Positions 1 through 8,587 of a stretch of 47,578 nucleotides of DNA are shown piece after piece. Both the position numbers and the translations under genes were made by a program. Every line of letters begins with the position of its first letter. Position 1 is the stretch's first letter. A model generated the notes under the pieces. It saw nothing but the letters and a program-made list of their open reading frames with translations. It made no database searches and had not been told where the DNA came from. Source of the stretch: an uncultured bacterium (GTDB taxonomy: Bacteria > Desulfobacterota > DSM-4660 > Desulfatiglandales > CALKZT01); NCBI GenBank assembly GCA_938002815.1, contig CALKZT010000059.1, positions 1-47,578 on the forward strand. Direction: 5' to 3'.

Positions 1-267
1 GCAACCAAGGGCTATCCCTTTGACTATCCCAAAGGCATGGAGATAAAGGGCCTTGGAGGAGCTGAAGAGGAGTATATCAAGATCTTCCACTCAGGGACAA
101 AGCTTAAAGATGGGAAGCTCTTTACGGATGGCGGAAGGGTCCTTTGCGTGACTGCCCTTGGGGAGGACCTAAAAGAGGCCCAGAGAAGGGCCTATGAGAG
201 GGTAGCTGGGATAGATTGGGATGGATGCTACTTTAGAAAAGATATAGGCTACAAGGGCTTAGACTAA
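1..267 (+). CDS. purD: Phosphoribosylamine-glycine ligase, C-terminal end (partial)
   Basis: The reading frame is open from the first base of the window and ends with TAA at 265-267, so only the last 88 residues are present; the 5' part lies outside. What remains matches the C-terminal beta domain of GAR synthetase (PurD): the GYP motif near the left edge, a FHSGT segment, TDGGRVLCVTALG and the terminal RKDIG. The enzyme joins phosphoribosylamine and glycine with ATP in the second step of purine synthesis in the cytoplasm. The methionine at base 37 is internal, not a start. The stop overlaps the stop of the facing CoA-synthetase gene by four bases. Confidence 0.93.
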   Translation, partial: ATKGYPFDYPKGMEIKGLGGAEEEYIKIFHSGTKLKDGKLFTDGGRVLCVTALGEDLKEAQRRAYERVAGIDWDGCYFRKDIGYKGLD

Positions 268-1730
268 GTCCTCCTCTCTTTGTATTCCAGCATCCTTTTG
301 AGGCTTCTTACCGCCTGCTCTGGGCTCTGGTAAAAGACCCCCCTGTATCTCTTCCCCTCAAACTCCCTTACGATCTTTTCCCCTGAGGTGGTAAGGGAGA
401 CACCTATCACAGGCTTTTCGTATGCCTCCATGAACTCCACCATACGTAAGGCAAAGGAGGCCTCGTAGTTTTGGGCAAACTCATCTACCCTCTTTAAGAA
501 CTCAGGTGGTGTATCGGGATCTATCCTTTTGGCAGAATCCACCAAGAGATCCACCACATCCTTTCTCCCTACAATCCCCAGGACGATCACCGCATCTATA
601 CCCTCCCATCTTAAGAGCTCTTCCACTGCCACTAGGGGTGCGTTGGGATCCCTTGTACCTACCAGGTCCACAGGATTTGACTTGCTCCAGAAGTCTGGGA
701 GGTATCTGCCTATTGTCCGGACAATCTCCTCTGGTATCTCGGGGACCAAAAGACCCATTTCCTCGCAGAGGTCAGAGGTCACCACTCCCCAACCTCCCCC
801 AAGGGTCACTATCCCTATCCTGTTACCCTTAGGCAGGGGTACCGAAGAAAAGGCTGCGGATAGTTCCAATAGCTCAGAAGGGATCGAGACCTCTATTATA
901 CCTGCCTGTCTTAAGGCCCCCCTAAAGACCCTGTTTTCCCCTGCCACGGCACCGGTATGGGTCGCAGCCGCCTTTCCGCCTGCTTTTGTCCTCCCTCCCT
1001 TGAGGAGCAAGATGGGTTTCTCTTGGGTAATCCTCTTTGCCATAGATACAAGATCCCTACCATCCCCTATTTCCTCCAAATAGAGGACTATGATCCTGGT
1101 CCTGGGATCCCTTTCCAGATATAATAAGAAATCCCTATAGGTAGCCATCCCCTCGTTCCCAGAACCCACAAACATGGAAATCCCTATCCCCTGCTGTGTG
1201 GCCCAAAAGACCAGCTGATTCCCCAAATTCCCTGACTGGGAGACAAAGGCCACATCTCCCTTTTTGGGCCTGGTATGGGGGCCTGTGGCATATAAGTCTG
1301 CGTAAGGGGATATGAGCCCCATGGTGTTGGGCCCCACGAGCAGGATCCCCTCCCTCTCCAAGAATTCTACCATCTCCCTCTGAAGCCTCTTTCCCTCTTC
1401 ACCTGTCTCACCGAAGCCACTTGTAATCATCAGAATGGACTTTACCCTCTTTTGGGCGCACTCTTTGAGGACCTCCATCACCCTCTGGGCAGGTATTGTA
1501 ACAAAAACCAGGTCTACCTTATCAGGGACCTCTAAGATGCTCTTGTAGCATTTAAGCCCAAAGAGGTATTCTTTGTGGGGGTTTATCGGATATATCGGAC
1601 CCCTAAAATTCCCTGCCACTATGTTGCTGGTAATCAGCTGACCCCACTTTCCAAAGTAGTTTGTGGCACCTATCACTGCCACAGACCGGGGAAACAGCAA
1701 GGCTTCTATGTCCTTAAAGGAAATCTCCAT
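264..1730 (-). CDS. ADP-forming acetate/acyl-CoA synthetase, alpha subunit
   Basis: A 488-residue protein with the order of the alpha subunit of ADP-forming acyl-CoA synthetases. It has an N-terminal CoA-binding Rossmann domain (PRSVAVIGAT at about 14-23), a succinyl-CoA-synthetase-like flavodoxin domain, and the phosphohistidine segment ATHTGAVAG followed by a second ligase-like domain (VTLGGGWGVV). The length is that of a stand-alone alpha chain; the ATP-grasp beta domain is absent from the protein and from the window. Family members convert acyl-CoA, ADP and Pi to acid, CoA and ATP, a common substrate-level phosphorylation route in anaerobes. The substrate cannot be read from sequence. About 50 bases separate it from the dipeptidase gene upstream on the same strand. 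Confidence 0.88.
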   Translation of the reverse strand: MEISFKDIEALLFPRSVAVIGATNYFGKWGQLITSNIVAGNFRGPIYPINPHKEYLFGLKCYKSILEVPDKVDLVFVTIPAQRVMEVLKECAQKRVKSILMITSGFGETGEEGKRLQREMVEFLEREGILLVGPNTMGLISPYADLYATGPHTRPKKGDVAFVSQSGNLGNQLVFWATQQGIGISMFVGSGNEGMATYRDFLLYLERDPRTRIIVLYLEEIGDGRDLVSMAKRITQEKPILLLKGGRTKAGGKAAATHTGAVAGENRVFRGALRQAGIIEVSIPSELLELSAAFSSVPLPKGNRIGIVTLGGGWGVVTSDLCEEMGLLVPEIPEEIVRTIGRYLPDFWSKSNPVDLVGTRDPNAPLVAVEELLRWEGIDAVIVLGIVGRKDVVDLLVDSAKRIDPDTPPEFLKRVDEFAQNYEASFALRMVEFMEAYEKPVIGVSLTTSGEKIVREFEGKRYRGVFYQSPEQAVRSLKRMLEYKERRT

Positions 1731-1780
1731 CTATTAGATCCCCCTCAACTCGTTCTACCTCCCCTGGGATATGCCATTAT

Positions 1781-2710
1781 CTAAGCCTTTGGTAAGGATT
1801 CCTTCAAGAATCTGATAAGATTTCCGCCCAATATCTCATAAGTGGCAGGCCCATATCCCTTATCCAGGAGGGTCTCTTTAAGGGAAGAGACTGTATCGGA
1901 ATAAGAAAAACCCTGCCCTTGAAACCCACATACGTCGGAGCCAAGACAGACCCTCTCTGGGCCAAAGGCCTGAACCAGGATATCTATGCTCGCATAAAGC
2001 CTCTCCATGGGAATACACCCTCCTTCCCAGAGGAGCTCCGGATTTATGGAGATCCCCACGACCCCTCCCCTCTCCATCACCTCTCTTGCCTGGGCCAGGG
2101 TTATGTTTCTGGGTATATCATATATCTCCCTTATCCCTGTATGGCTTGCCATCAAGGGGCCTCTAAAGAGATCTAAGGCCTGATAAAAGGACCTTTCGTT
2201 TAGGTGGGCCAAATCCAGTATCAGACCTTCCCCCTCCATCCCTTTCAGTACAGATCTCCCATCCCTCTTTATCCCATCTCCATAAAGGACAAGGTTCCCC
2301 TCTGCAAGCCTATTAGGCCCACAGTGAGTGAGGCCAAGGACAAAGATCCCCTTTTCCCGCAGTTTTTCCACTAGCCCCATCTCATCACACAAAAAGTCGG
2401 CATTTTCTATGGAAAAGAGGGTTTTGATCTTCCCTTCCTCTGGTTCTATAGAAGCTGCGTCCCTGACGAGGAAGGTATCTTCCTTTATGGAATCCAGATA
2501 CCTTAACGTATCACGAAAATGTAGGAGGCTTAGGGGACCATTGTATCTGTCCTCCAGGTATATGGCAGAGATAAAGAAAACAAGCCCTGCCCTTCCTGCC
2601 TCTTCAAGGGTAAGGTCACCCTCTTTGAGGCCCCTCCAAGGGCCAGTAAATCTCTTCTCCCTTAGGAGATAAGGGAGGTCCACATGGGCATCTGAGAGCA
2701 AGACCCCCAT
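1781..2710 (-). CDS. Membrane dipeptidase (renal dipeptidase), peptidase family M19
   Basis: The 309-residue protein has the M19 zinc-hydrolase landmarks in order: DAHVDLP at 8-14 (His and Asp metal ligands), IENADF with the bridging Glu, GLTHCG, ILDLAHLNE, ASHTG with a further His ligand, an RN-containing segment, and GSDVCG near residue 258 with a conserved Asp. There is no convincing signal peptide, so the bacterial enzyme is probably cytoplasmic. Family members hydrolyse dipeptides, often with a D-residue or dehydro-residue. The usual second residue after the zinc His (Ser-Asn in SHSN) is Thr-Gly here. The gene lies two bases downstream of the RACo-like gene and is probably co-transcribed with it, without an obvious functional link. 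Confidence 0.88.
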   Translation of the reverse strand: MGVLLSDAHVDLPYLLREKRFTGPWRGLKEGDLTLEEAGRAGLVFFISAIYLEDRYNGPLSLLHFRDTLRYLDSIKEDTFLVRDAASIEPEEGKIKTLFSIENADFLCDEMGLVEKLREKGIFVLGLTHCGPNRLAEGNLVLYGDGIKRDGRSVLKGMEGEGLILDLAHLNERSFYQALDLFRGPLMASHTGIREIYDIPRNITLAQAREVMERGGVVGISINPELLWEGGCIPMERLYASIDILVQAFGPERVCLGSDVCGFQGQGFSYSDTVSSLKETLLDKGYGPATYEILGGNLIRFLKESLPKA

Positions 2711-2712
2711 TT

Positions 2713-4584
2713 CTAAAAGTTGACAGAGGGGAAGAGCCTCATCTCTGTATGGGGCAAAAACAGGGCTGCCACATACTCATTCATAAAGGGCGGGTAGACG
2801 GAGAGCTCTATATTGGTCATGGACCTACTGATATTTAAGGCCCTCTCAAACTCCAGATGTGACATGAGACAAAGCCTTGCGCCCTTTAGGGAGGTGTTTC
2901 CTACGTACTTTATCTTTTCTATGGGTATATCCGGGAGAAGTCCGATCCCAATGGCCTTTTTGGGATCTATGTAATTTCCAAAGCCACCCGCCACGAAAAG
3001 GTCCTCTATGAACTCAAAGCTGAGCCCCACATAGTCTATAAGACATTTTAGGGCGGCAAAGACTGCTCCCTTGGACTTAATAAGGCTATCTATATCTGTC
3101 TCTGTAATCACAATGGGTCTGTTTGTGGCACTCTCCTCTCCAAAAACAAGGATGTATTGCGGTATGTCATCCTCATAGGTGAGCCTTCTGTCATTTCTGG
3201 ACCTGTCAAACTTCCCATCTTTCCCTATGATCCTGTTTTTCATAAGTTCGTATATGGCATCTATCAGGCCTGATCCGCATATACCCTTTGGCCTCTGATT
3301 TCCTATGGTGCTTACCACCACATCACTGCCCTCTATCTTCACCTTTTCTATTGCGCCCTGGGTGGCACGCATACCACAGCTAATACCCCCGCCTTCAAAG
3401 GCAGGGCCTGCAGAGGCTGAACAGCACACAAGCCAGTCCTTGTTTCCGAGCACGATCTCACCGTTGGTTCCTATATCTATTAAGGCACTTACCCCTTCCC
3501 TTTCATATATCTTACAGGCCAAGACCCCTGCCACAATGTCCCCTCCCACATAAGATGCTACAGATGGTACCACCACCAGAGGGGCATGAGGATTCACCCT
3601 TATGCCCACTTCCCTTGCCTTGGGAATGGGATAGGAATAAGCCGCCGGGACATATGGGTCGAGTCTTATGGCACAGGGATGTATCCCCAAAAGGAGGTGG
3701 CTCATGGTGGTATTGCCTGCTGCCACCACAGACCAGATCTCTTCAGGCTTGATAGTGTTTCTCCCGCAGAGGGTCTCTATAAGCTCATTTATGTCCTTTA
3801 CCACAGAGGACTGAAGGGGCTCAATACCGCCCTTGGAGCAGGCATATATGAGCCTGGATATCACGTCTTCTCCATAACTCCCCTGGGAATTGAGTTTCCC
3901 TTCCACATCTATGATCTTCTTGGACCAGAGATCCACCAACTGTGCCACCACTGTGGTGGTCCCCACGTCCACGGCAAGCCCGAGGTTTTTGTGGGTAGTG
4001 TTACCTGGCTCTATACAGAGTATCCGGTACTCCTCGAACTCCTTTAAAAGGACACTGGTAACCTTCCAGTCGTTCTCCCTCAGGATATAGGGGAGACCCT
4101 TTAGACAATCCAACTCCAGCTTATATCCCCTCCACCCCAATTTCTTCCTAAGCTCCCTAAAGACCCTCTCAGCATCCGCAATGTTGTCATCGGCAGTGGG
4201 AGGAAACAGCTCCAGGAACAGTTTTTGAACCAGTGGCTTTCCAAGGTCCTTCTGGGCCTCCTCCTCTGACTCCAACATGATCTGGGCACCCTCACCGGTG
4301 GCCTCAAGGGGCACCTCAACGGTTACATCCTCCTCTGGAATAGTTTGACAGGCAAGCACATAGCCTTTTTCTACCTCTTCTTCCCCTAAAAGTTCCCGGC
4401 TCCTGGCTAGGCCCTCCACCTTACCACTTTTTAGGAGGACCTTACATTCACCGCAGACCCCTTGTCCACCACAGAGGTTGTTGATATAAACTCCACCCTT
4501 CTGGGCCGCCTCGATTATAGAAGCCCCCTTCTCCACCTCAACAGATAACCCCATTGGTAAAAACCTTACACTGACCTTTGGCAT
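2713..4584 (-). CDS. RACo-like reductive activator of corrinoid proteins (2Fe-2S plus ASKHA/DUF4445)
   Basis: The protein is 623 residues from the ATG at 4584, preceded by GGGAGG about five bases upstream. A longer open frame runs back to 4836 but adds an unconserved 84-residue head that would overlap hypE, so it is rejected. Residues 1-85 form a plant-type ferredoxin domain with Cys38, Cys44, Cys47 and Cys79. A linker follows, and then an ASKHA-type ATPase core (AVDVGTTTVVAQL, VAAGNTTM, DIGTNGEIVLG, GICGSGLIDAI, VAGGFGNYIDP). This is the layout of RACo, which uses ATP to return oxidised Co(II) corrinoid proteins to Co(I), for example the corrinoid iron-sulfur protein of acetogenesis or methyltransferase corrinoid proteins. 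No corrinoid protein or methyltransferase is in the window, so the partner is unknown. Confidence 0.88.
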   Translation of the reverse strand: MPKVSVRFLPMGLSVEVEKGASIIEAAQKGGVYINNLCGGQGVCGECKVLLKSGKVEGLARSRELLGEEEVEKGYVLACQTIPEEDVTVEVPLEATGEGAQIMLESEEEAQKDLGKPLVQKLFLELFPPTADDNIADAERVFRELRKKLGWRGYKLELDCLKGLPYILRENDWKVTSVLLKEFEEYRILCIEPGNTTHKNLGLAVDVGTTTVVAQLVDLWSKKIIDVEGKLNSQGSYGEDVISRLIYACSKGGIEPLQSSVVKDINELIETLCGRNTIKPEEIWSVVAAGNTTMSHLLLGIHPCAIRLDPYVPAAYSYPIPKAREVGIRVNPHAPLVVVPSVASYVGGDIVAGVLACKIYEREGVSALIDIGTNGEIVLGNKDWLVCCSASAGPAFEGGGISCGMRATQGAIEKVKIEGSDVVVSTIGNQRPKGICGSGLIDAIYELMKNRIIGKDGKFDRSRNDRRLTYEDDIPQYILVFGEESATNRPIVITETDIDSLIKSKGAVFAALKCLIDYVGLSFEFIEDLFVAGGFGNYIDPKKAIGIGLLPDIPIEKIKYVGNTSLKGARLCLMSHLEFERALNISRSMTNIELSVYPPFMNEYVAALFLPHTEMRLFPSVNF

Positions 4585-4738
4585 GAACCCTCCCTGAAGC
4601 TTCGATGAAAGATCCAAAGTTGACACCGCCCTGGCTTCACTATTAGATGGACCCTGAAAATGGAATATGTCAATGAATCCTTTAGCACATAAAGGAAGGC
4701 GGTAAAAGAATTTTTTCACTTGCAAAGGGGAAGAAGAG

Positions 4739-5767
4739 ATGGAGACCATCCCTATGAGAGAGCAGTTTATTACCCTGGAACACGGCAGCGGAGGGGCGAA
4801 GACCATGGAATTTATCCAGAGATGGATCCTCTCCAAACTTGGTAATCCCTACCTAGAACCCTTAGATGACAGCGCAGAATTGTTCTTGGGCCAAGATCTC
4901 CGTATTGCCTTTACATTGGACTGCTATGTGGTAAGTCCCATATTTTTCCCAGGCGGGGACATAGGAAGTCTGGCCGTTTATGGAACGGTGAACGACCTTG
5001 CTATGCAAGGTGCAGAGCCTCTATATCTGAGTCTGGGCCTTATCTTGGAGGAGGGCCTCCCTTTGGCGGAACTGGAAAAGATCTTAGAATCCGTAAAAGG
5101 GGCGGCCCACCACGCAGGGGTACTCGTGGTGACAGGGGATACAAAGGTGGTAAAGAAAGGAGAGGCAGATAAGGTATATATCACCACCTCAGGGGTAGGC
5201 CTAATTCCCCCCAAACTAAACTTCGGGATCAGTAATGCAAGGCCTGGGGACCTTGTGGTGGTAAATGGGACTATAGGGGATCATGGTATGGCAATTTTGG
5301 CTTCAAGGGAGGAGCTCGGGATAGAATCCCAGATCAAGAGTGACACTGCACCCCTCTCCCTTCTGCTGAGGGAACTGGGGGATTTGAAATTCCATATCAG
5401 GGCCTTAAAGGACCCCACAAGGGGAGGTCTTGCCACAACCCTCAACGAGATGGCCACATCCTCTTGCGTGGGGATAGAGATCTGGGAAAGGGAGATACCC
5501 TTCCACCAAGAGGTGCTGGGCCTCTCGGAACTTCTGGGGTTGGATCCCCTCTACCTTGCCAATGAAGGTAAGCTTGTGGCCATAGTGGAAAGGTCAAAGG
5601 CAGATGAGATCGTGGAGGTGATGAGGAGACATCCTTTAGGAAAGGATTCTAAGATCATAGGAGAGGTATTGGAAGCCCCTAAGGAGAAGGTCTTACTGAA
5701 GACCAAAATAGGGGGCAAAAGGATAATACCTATACTCAAGGGGATTCAGCTTCCCAGGATATGTTAG
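4739..5767 (+). CDS. hypE: Hydrogenase maturation protein HypE (carbamoyl dehydratase)
   Basis: A 342-residue protein beginning with the HypE hallmark LEHGSGGAKT. It continues with LDDSAE, LAVYGTVNDLAMQGAEP, VTGDTKVV, GDHGMAILASREEL and DPTRGGLATTLNE (AIR-synthase fold) and ends in PRIC. The C-terminal Cys is the residue that is carbamoylated by HypF and dehydrated to thiocyanate, giving the CN ligand of [NiFe] hydrogenase. Its presence implies a [NiFe] hydrogenase elsewhere; hypA-D, hypF and structural genes are not here. Purine-rich GGGGAAGAAG lies just before the ATG. It diverges from the RACo-like gene across 154 bases, and its stop overlaps the ddl stop by four bases. Confidence 0.95.
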   Translation: METIPMREQFITLEHGSGGAKTMEFIQRWILSKLGNPYLEPLDDSAELFLGQDLRIAFTLDCYVVSPIFFPGGDIGSLAVYGTVNDLAMQGAEPLYLSLGLILEEGLPLAELEKILESVKGAAHHAGVLVVTGDTKVVKKGEADKVYITTSGVGLIPPKLNFGISNARPGDLVVVNGTIGDHGMAILASREELGIESQIKSDTAPLSLLLRELGDLKFHIRALKDPTRGGLATTLNEMATSSCVGIEIWEREIPFHQEVLGLSELLGLDPLYLANEGKLVAIVERSKADEIVEVMRRHPLGKDSKIIGEVLEAPKEKVLLKTKIGGKRIIPILKGIQLPRIC

Positions 5768-6681
5768 GCCTCTTCCAGGGCCAAATCCACCAATCTGGTC
5801 AAAAGCTCAGACATACTCCAGCCCTTTGCCCTTGCAGCCAACGGGAAGAGGCTCGTGGGTGTCATGCCAGGGAGTGTATTTGTTTCCAGTACAAATATCT
5901 CGTTTCCCCTGAGTATCATGTCAGTCCTGCTAAAATTCCTCAACCCCAGGGCCCTGTGTGCAGCAATTCCAATCTCCTGGGCCTTCTTTGCCAGTTTTGG
6001 ATCTATCCTTGCAGGGCAGACCTCCAATGTCTTCCCCTCTTCATATTTGGAGCTGAAGTCAAAGACCTCTGAATATAGCGGCACAATCTCCACTATGGGT
6101 AAGGCCTCAAGGACCCTATTTCCTATCACACAGCAGGTGAGCTCCTTCCCCTCTATGTATTCCTCCACAAGCATCCTATAGCCCCCTAAGATACCTTCTT
6201 TCAATGCATGGTCTAAGTCCTTAAGACCCCTGCATAGCCTTAACCCAAAGCTGGACCCTTCATCCACCGGTTTTACTATCAGGGGAAGGCCAAGGTCCTT
6301 CAGTTTCTCTATCTCTCCCAAGCTCTCCACCAAGACCCCCTTTGGGACCTTTAGACCGGCCTGGGAAAACAGGATCTTGCTCATATATTTATTCATCGCA
6401 AGGGCACTACCCAAGACCCCACTTCCCAGGTACCTTACCCCTGCTATCTCCAAAAGCCCTTGCATTGAGCCGTCTTCCCCCTTTTTTCCATGGAGCATGT
6501 TGATCACCAGATCCACCCCCATAATCCTCTCCAAGAGGCCCAGGGGATTCTCCCTGGGATCGTATAGGTCTACGTCGAAGCGCTCCCTGGGAAGATTCTC
6601 ATAGACACCTCTTCCGCTTTTCAGGGAGACCTCCCTCTCCCTGCTCCAACCCCCTGCAAGTATTAAGATCTTCCTCTTCAT
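5764..6681 (-). CDS. ddl: D-alanine--D-alanine ligase
   Basis: The 305-residue ATP-grasp enzyme makes the D-Ala-D-Ala dipeptide for peptidoglycan. Visible motifs are ILAGGWSREREVSL at the N terminus, NMLHGKKGEDG, the nucleotide-binding VKPVDEGSSFG (usual VKP-GSS-G), EEYIEGKELTC, and the metal-binding end VLETNTLPGMTP, where the Glu and Asn are ligands. Two adjacent ATGs (6684 and 6681) follow AGAGGGG; I choose 6681 for spacing. A further in-frame ATG at 6711 adds ten residues that look unconserved. It is an isolated cell-wall gene facing hypE, not part of an mra cluster. Confidence 0.95.
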   Translation of the reverse strand: MKRKILILAGGWSREREVSLKSGRGVYENLPRERFDVDLYDPRENPLGLLERIMGVDLVINMLHGKKGEDGSMQGLLEIAGVRYLGSGVLGSALAMNKYMSKILFSQAGLKVPKGVLVESLGEIEKLKDLGLPLIVKPVDEGSSFGLRLCRGLKDLDHALKEGILGGYRMLVEEYIEGKELTCCVIGNRVLEALPIVEIVPLYSEVFDFSSKYEEGKTLEVCPARIDPKLAKKAQEIGIAAHRALGLRNFSRTDMILRGNEIFVLETNTLPGMTPTSLFPLAARAKGWSMSELLTRLVDLALEEA

Positions 6682-7043
6682 CATACCCCTCTTGAAAAAT
6701 ATAAGGCCCATAAGGCCAAAACAATTAGCAAATAAAAGAACGGTTAAGAAATTTCAAGAAACGAATTTTGGGACCTATTAGTACACTCTTTTATCCCAAA
6801 GACAACTATTTGAAATCACGTAATTTTTCAAAAAGCCCAATCCCTTGTCCTGTCTATAAAAGGGCCCAGATAGGGCATTTCTCGGCACCCCAAAGGGGGG
6901 TTTTGAGGTCAAAAAATAAGAAACAGCTAAGTTTAGAAAAAGGAAAATCTGCCTTTGACTAAAAGGACCCAGAAGGCCTATAAGCCCCTTACTCTGGCCA
7001 GTCACCCAAGCGTGTTAACCCTTAGCCATTAGTGGAGACAGAT
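6682..7043. other. Divergent intergenic region between ddl and the dnaA-like gene
   Basis: About 360 bases without a supported gene. The left two thirds are AT-rich compared with the flanking genes. A short stem (CCCC-AAA-GGGG around 6888-6898, then TTTT) is visible but too weak to call a terminator. A sigma-70-like promoter for the plus strand sits at 6955-6984. I searched by eye for DnaA boxes (TTATNCACA) and found no cluster, only one poor match near 6790, so there is no support for an origin here. Short open frames on either strand lack family features. Confidence 0.6.
6955..6984 (+). promoter_or_regulatory. Candidate sigma-70 promoter for the dnaA-like gene
   Basis: TTGACT (6955-6960), an 18-base spacer and TATAAG (6979-6984): five of six consensus bases in each box. 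A start near 6991 would leave a leader of about 50 bases before the ATG at 7044. This is inferred from consensus only. Confidence 0.5.
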
Positions 7044-8372
7044 ATGAAATTTGATTGGGATGAGATAAAGCTTGGGATTAGAGGGGAGATCCCTGAAAAC
7101 AGCTATCAGCTCTGGATAAAGCCCCTAAAGGTCGTAGCCGAGGAGCAAAACAGACTGATACTGGGATGTCCCAATAAGTTTTCCAGGGATTGGATCCTAA
7201 AAAACTATCTCATGTTCCTGCAGCACAAATTTAAGGAATTTGGGATGGAGGAGGTAGAGTTGGTCTTGGAGGTCGTTGAAAGAGGGGAAGACAAGGGGAT
7301 GGAGACCCATACCCCTTCTACCCAGCTCTCCCACAGACCCCTGCTCCCCAATGCCCTACCTGAGGATCCGGCCTATACCTTTGAAAACTTTGTAGTGGGA
7401 GCCTCTAACCAGTTCGCCTACTTTGCCTCAAGGGCAGTAGCAGATCTCTCCTTCAGGGACTACAAGATCCTTCTCATGCTCTCCTATCCAGGTCTTGGCA
7501 AGACCCATCTTACAAAAGCGATATTGAATTACCTCCACCAAAAAAGGCCAGAGCTCAGGGTAAGATATGTGACTGCAGAGGAATTTACATCTCAGCTGGT
7601 CAAAAGTATAAAACAGAACAGGGCAGAGGAATTCAAAGAAACCTTCAGGAAAGATTGTGACATATTGCTGATGGAAGAATTGCACTTCCTAAGCGGAAAA
7701 AAAAGGACCCAAGTAGAATTTAGCCACACTATGGAAAGGCTCATTAATGAAAAAAAGACTATTGTGATTACAAGCTGTTTGCCTCCAAAAGACATACCAG
7801 ATTTGAACAATGAATTTAAGTCAAGATTAGCCTTGTCGCTTATTGCATCCATAGAAGAACCTGATTTTGATACACGATATAGAATAGTACAACTTAAGGC
7901 AAAACAGCTGGGACTACCAATAACAAAGGATATTTCAACAACAATTGCTTCCTATGTAAAAAATGACGTAAGGGTAATTGAATGCATATTAAAATACCTC
8001 AAAGCAAGATTTGAACTCACAGAAGAAAAGATAAGTCAAAATCTGGTATTGGAAGCATTAAACAAACTTTTAGCTAAAGCCTCGGCCCTTACCCCAGTTG
8101 TGGCAGAAAAAGTAGTATGCAAATATTTCAATGTCACTCCGGAAGATCTCAGATCAAAGTCTAAGAAAAAAAATCTCGTATTAAGTAGGAATGTGTTTGC
8201 TTATCTGTGCAGGAAACACTGTAATCAGTCTATAAAAGAAATATCCACGTATATTAAGAGGGCCCACTCTACGGTACTCCATGGTCTCGAGGCCCTGGAA
8301 AGAGACATGTCCAATAATCACACCCTAAAACAACATGTGGAAGCAATAGAAAAAGCTCTCTTGGGTTCATGA
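7044..8372 (+). CDS. Divergent DnaA-family protein with altered ATPase motifs
   Basis: The protein is 442 residues from the ATG at 7044 (GGAG six bases upstream; a GTG at 7032 is less likely). All DnaA domains are present: domain I (about 1-80, ENSYQLWIKPL), a short linker, an AAA+ domain starting at FENFVVGASNQFA, and domain IV with the signature AHSTVLHGLE at 407-416. The ATPase motifs deviate. The P-loop is SYPGLGKT (147-154) rather than GGVGLGKT. Walker B has Glu211-Glu212 instead of Asp-Asp. Sensor 1 has Cys245 where canonical DnaA has Asp. The arginine-finger Arg261 and sensor-2 Arg310 are kept. No dnaN or recF is nearby, so it is more likely a paralogue or regulator than the initiator. 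The second half of the gene is clearly AT-richer than the first. The stop overlaps the next start (ATGA). Confidence 0.85.
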   Translation: MKFDWDEIKLGIRGEIPENSYQLWIKPLKVVAEEQNRLILGCPNKFSRDWILKNYLMFLQHKFKEFGMEEVELVLEVVERGEDKGMETHTPSTQLSHRPLLPNALPEDPAYTFENFVVGASNQFAYFASRAVADLSFRDYKILLMLSYPGLGKTHLTKAILNYLHQKRPELRVRYVTAEEFTSQLVKSIKQNRAEEFKETFRKDCDILLMEELHFLSGKKRTQVEFSHTMERLINEKKTIVITSCLPPKDIPDLNNEFKSRLALSLIASIEEPDFDTRYRIVQLKAKQLGLPITKDISTTIASYVKNDVRVIECILKYLKARFELTEEKISQNLVLEALNKLLAKASALTPVVAEKVVCKYFNVTPEDLRSKSKKKNLVLSRNVFAYLCRKHCNQSIKEISTYIKRAHSTVLHGLEALERDMSNNHTLKQHVEAIEKALLGS

Positions 8373-8587
8373 TCCTCATAAGAATTGTGTCTATACTTAT
8401 TTGCCTCACCATAGGAGCAATTGTGGGAACGGTCGCCATAACCTCTATAGAGGTGGGTCTTAGGGAATATCCCAAAAGGGGATATTGGCTACCGATTACA
8501 TTTGGTGGAATTTTGCTCTGCCTATATACCTATCTCTTGGCAAGGTTGAACTTCTGTTTCCCTAAGTTTGGGCATAAAAGGCCTTGA
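8369..8587 (+). CDS. Small two-helix membrane protein, unknown function
   Basis: A 72-residue frame starting at the ATGA overlap with the dnaA-like gene, hence probably translationally coupled. It shows two hydrophobic segments (about residues 3-27 and 42-61) separated by a short charged loop (REYPKRG) and a basic tail. I recognise no family. Its 3' end overlaps the facing small gene by 26 bases. Tight coupling to a DnaA-like protein is suggestive of joint function, but that is inference only. Confidence 0.55.
   Translation: MILIRIVSILICLTIGAIVGTVAITSIEVGLREYPKRGYWLPITFGGILLCLYTYLLARLNFCFPKFGHKRP

Noticed and set aside
4585..4836. 84-residue upstream extension of the RACo-like frame
   Set aside because: It overlaps hypE, has no conserved residues and no ribosome-binding site, whereas ATG 4584 has GGGAGG and begins at the ferredoxin domain.
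6682..7043. Possible replication origin next to the dnaA-like gene
   Set aside because: No cluster of TTATNCACA boxes, no dnaN/recF/rpmH neighbours, and the DnaA is a divergent one.
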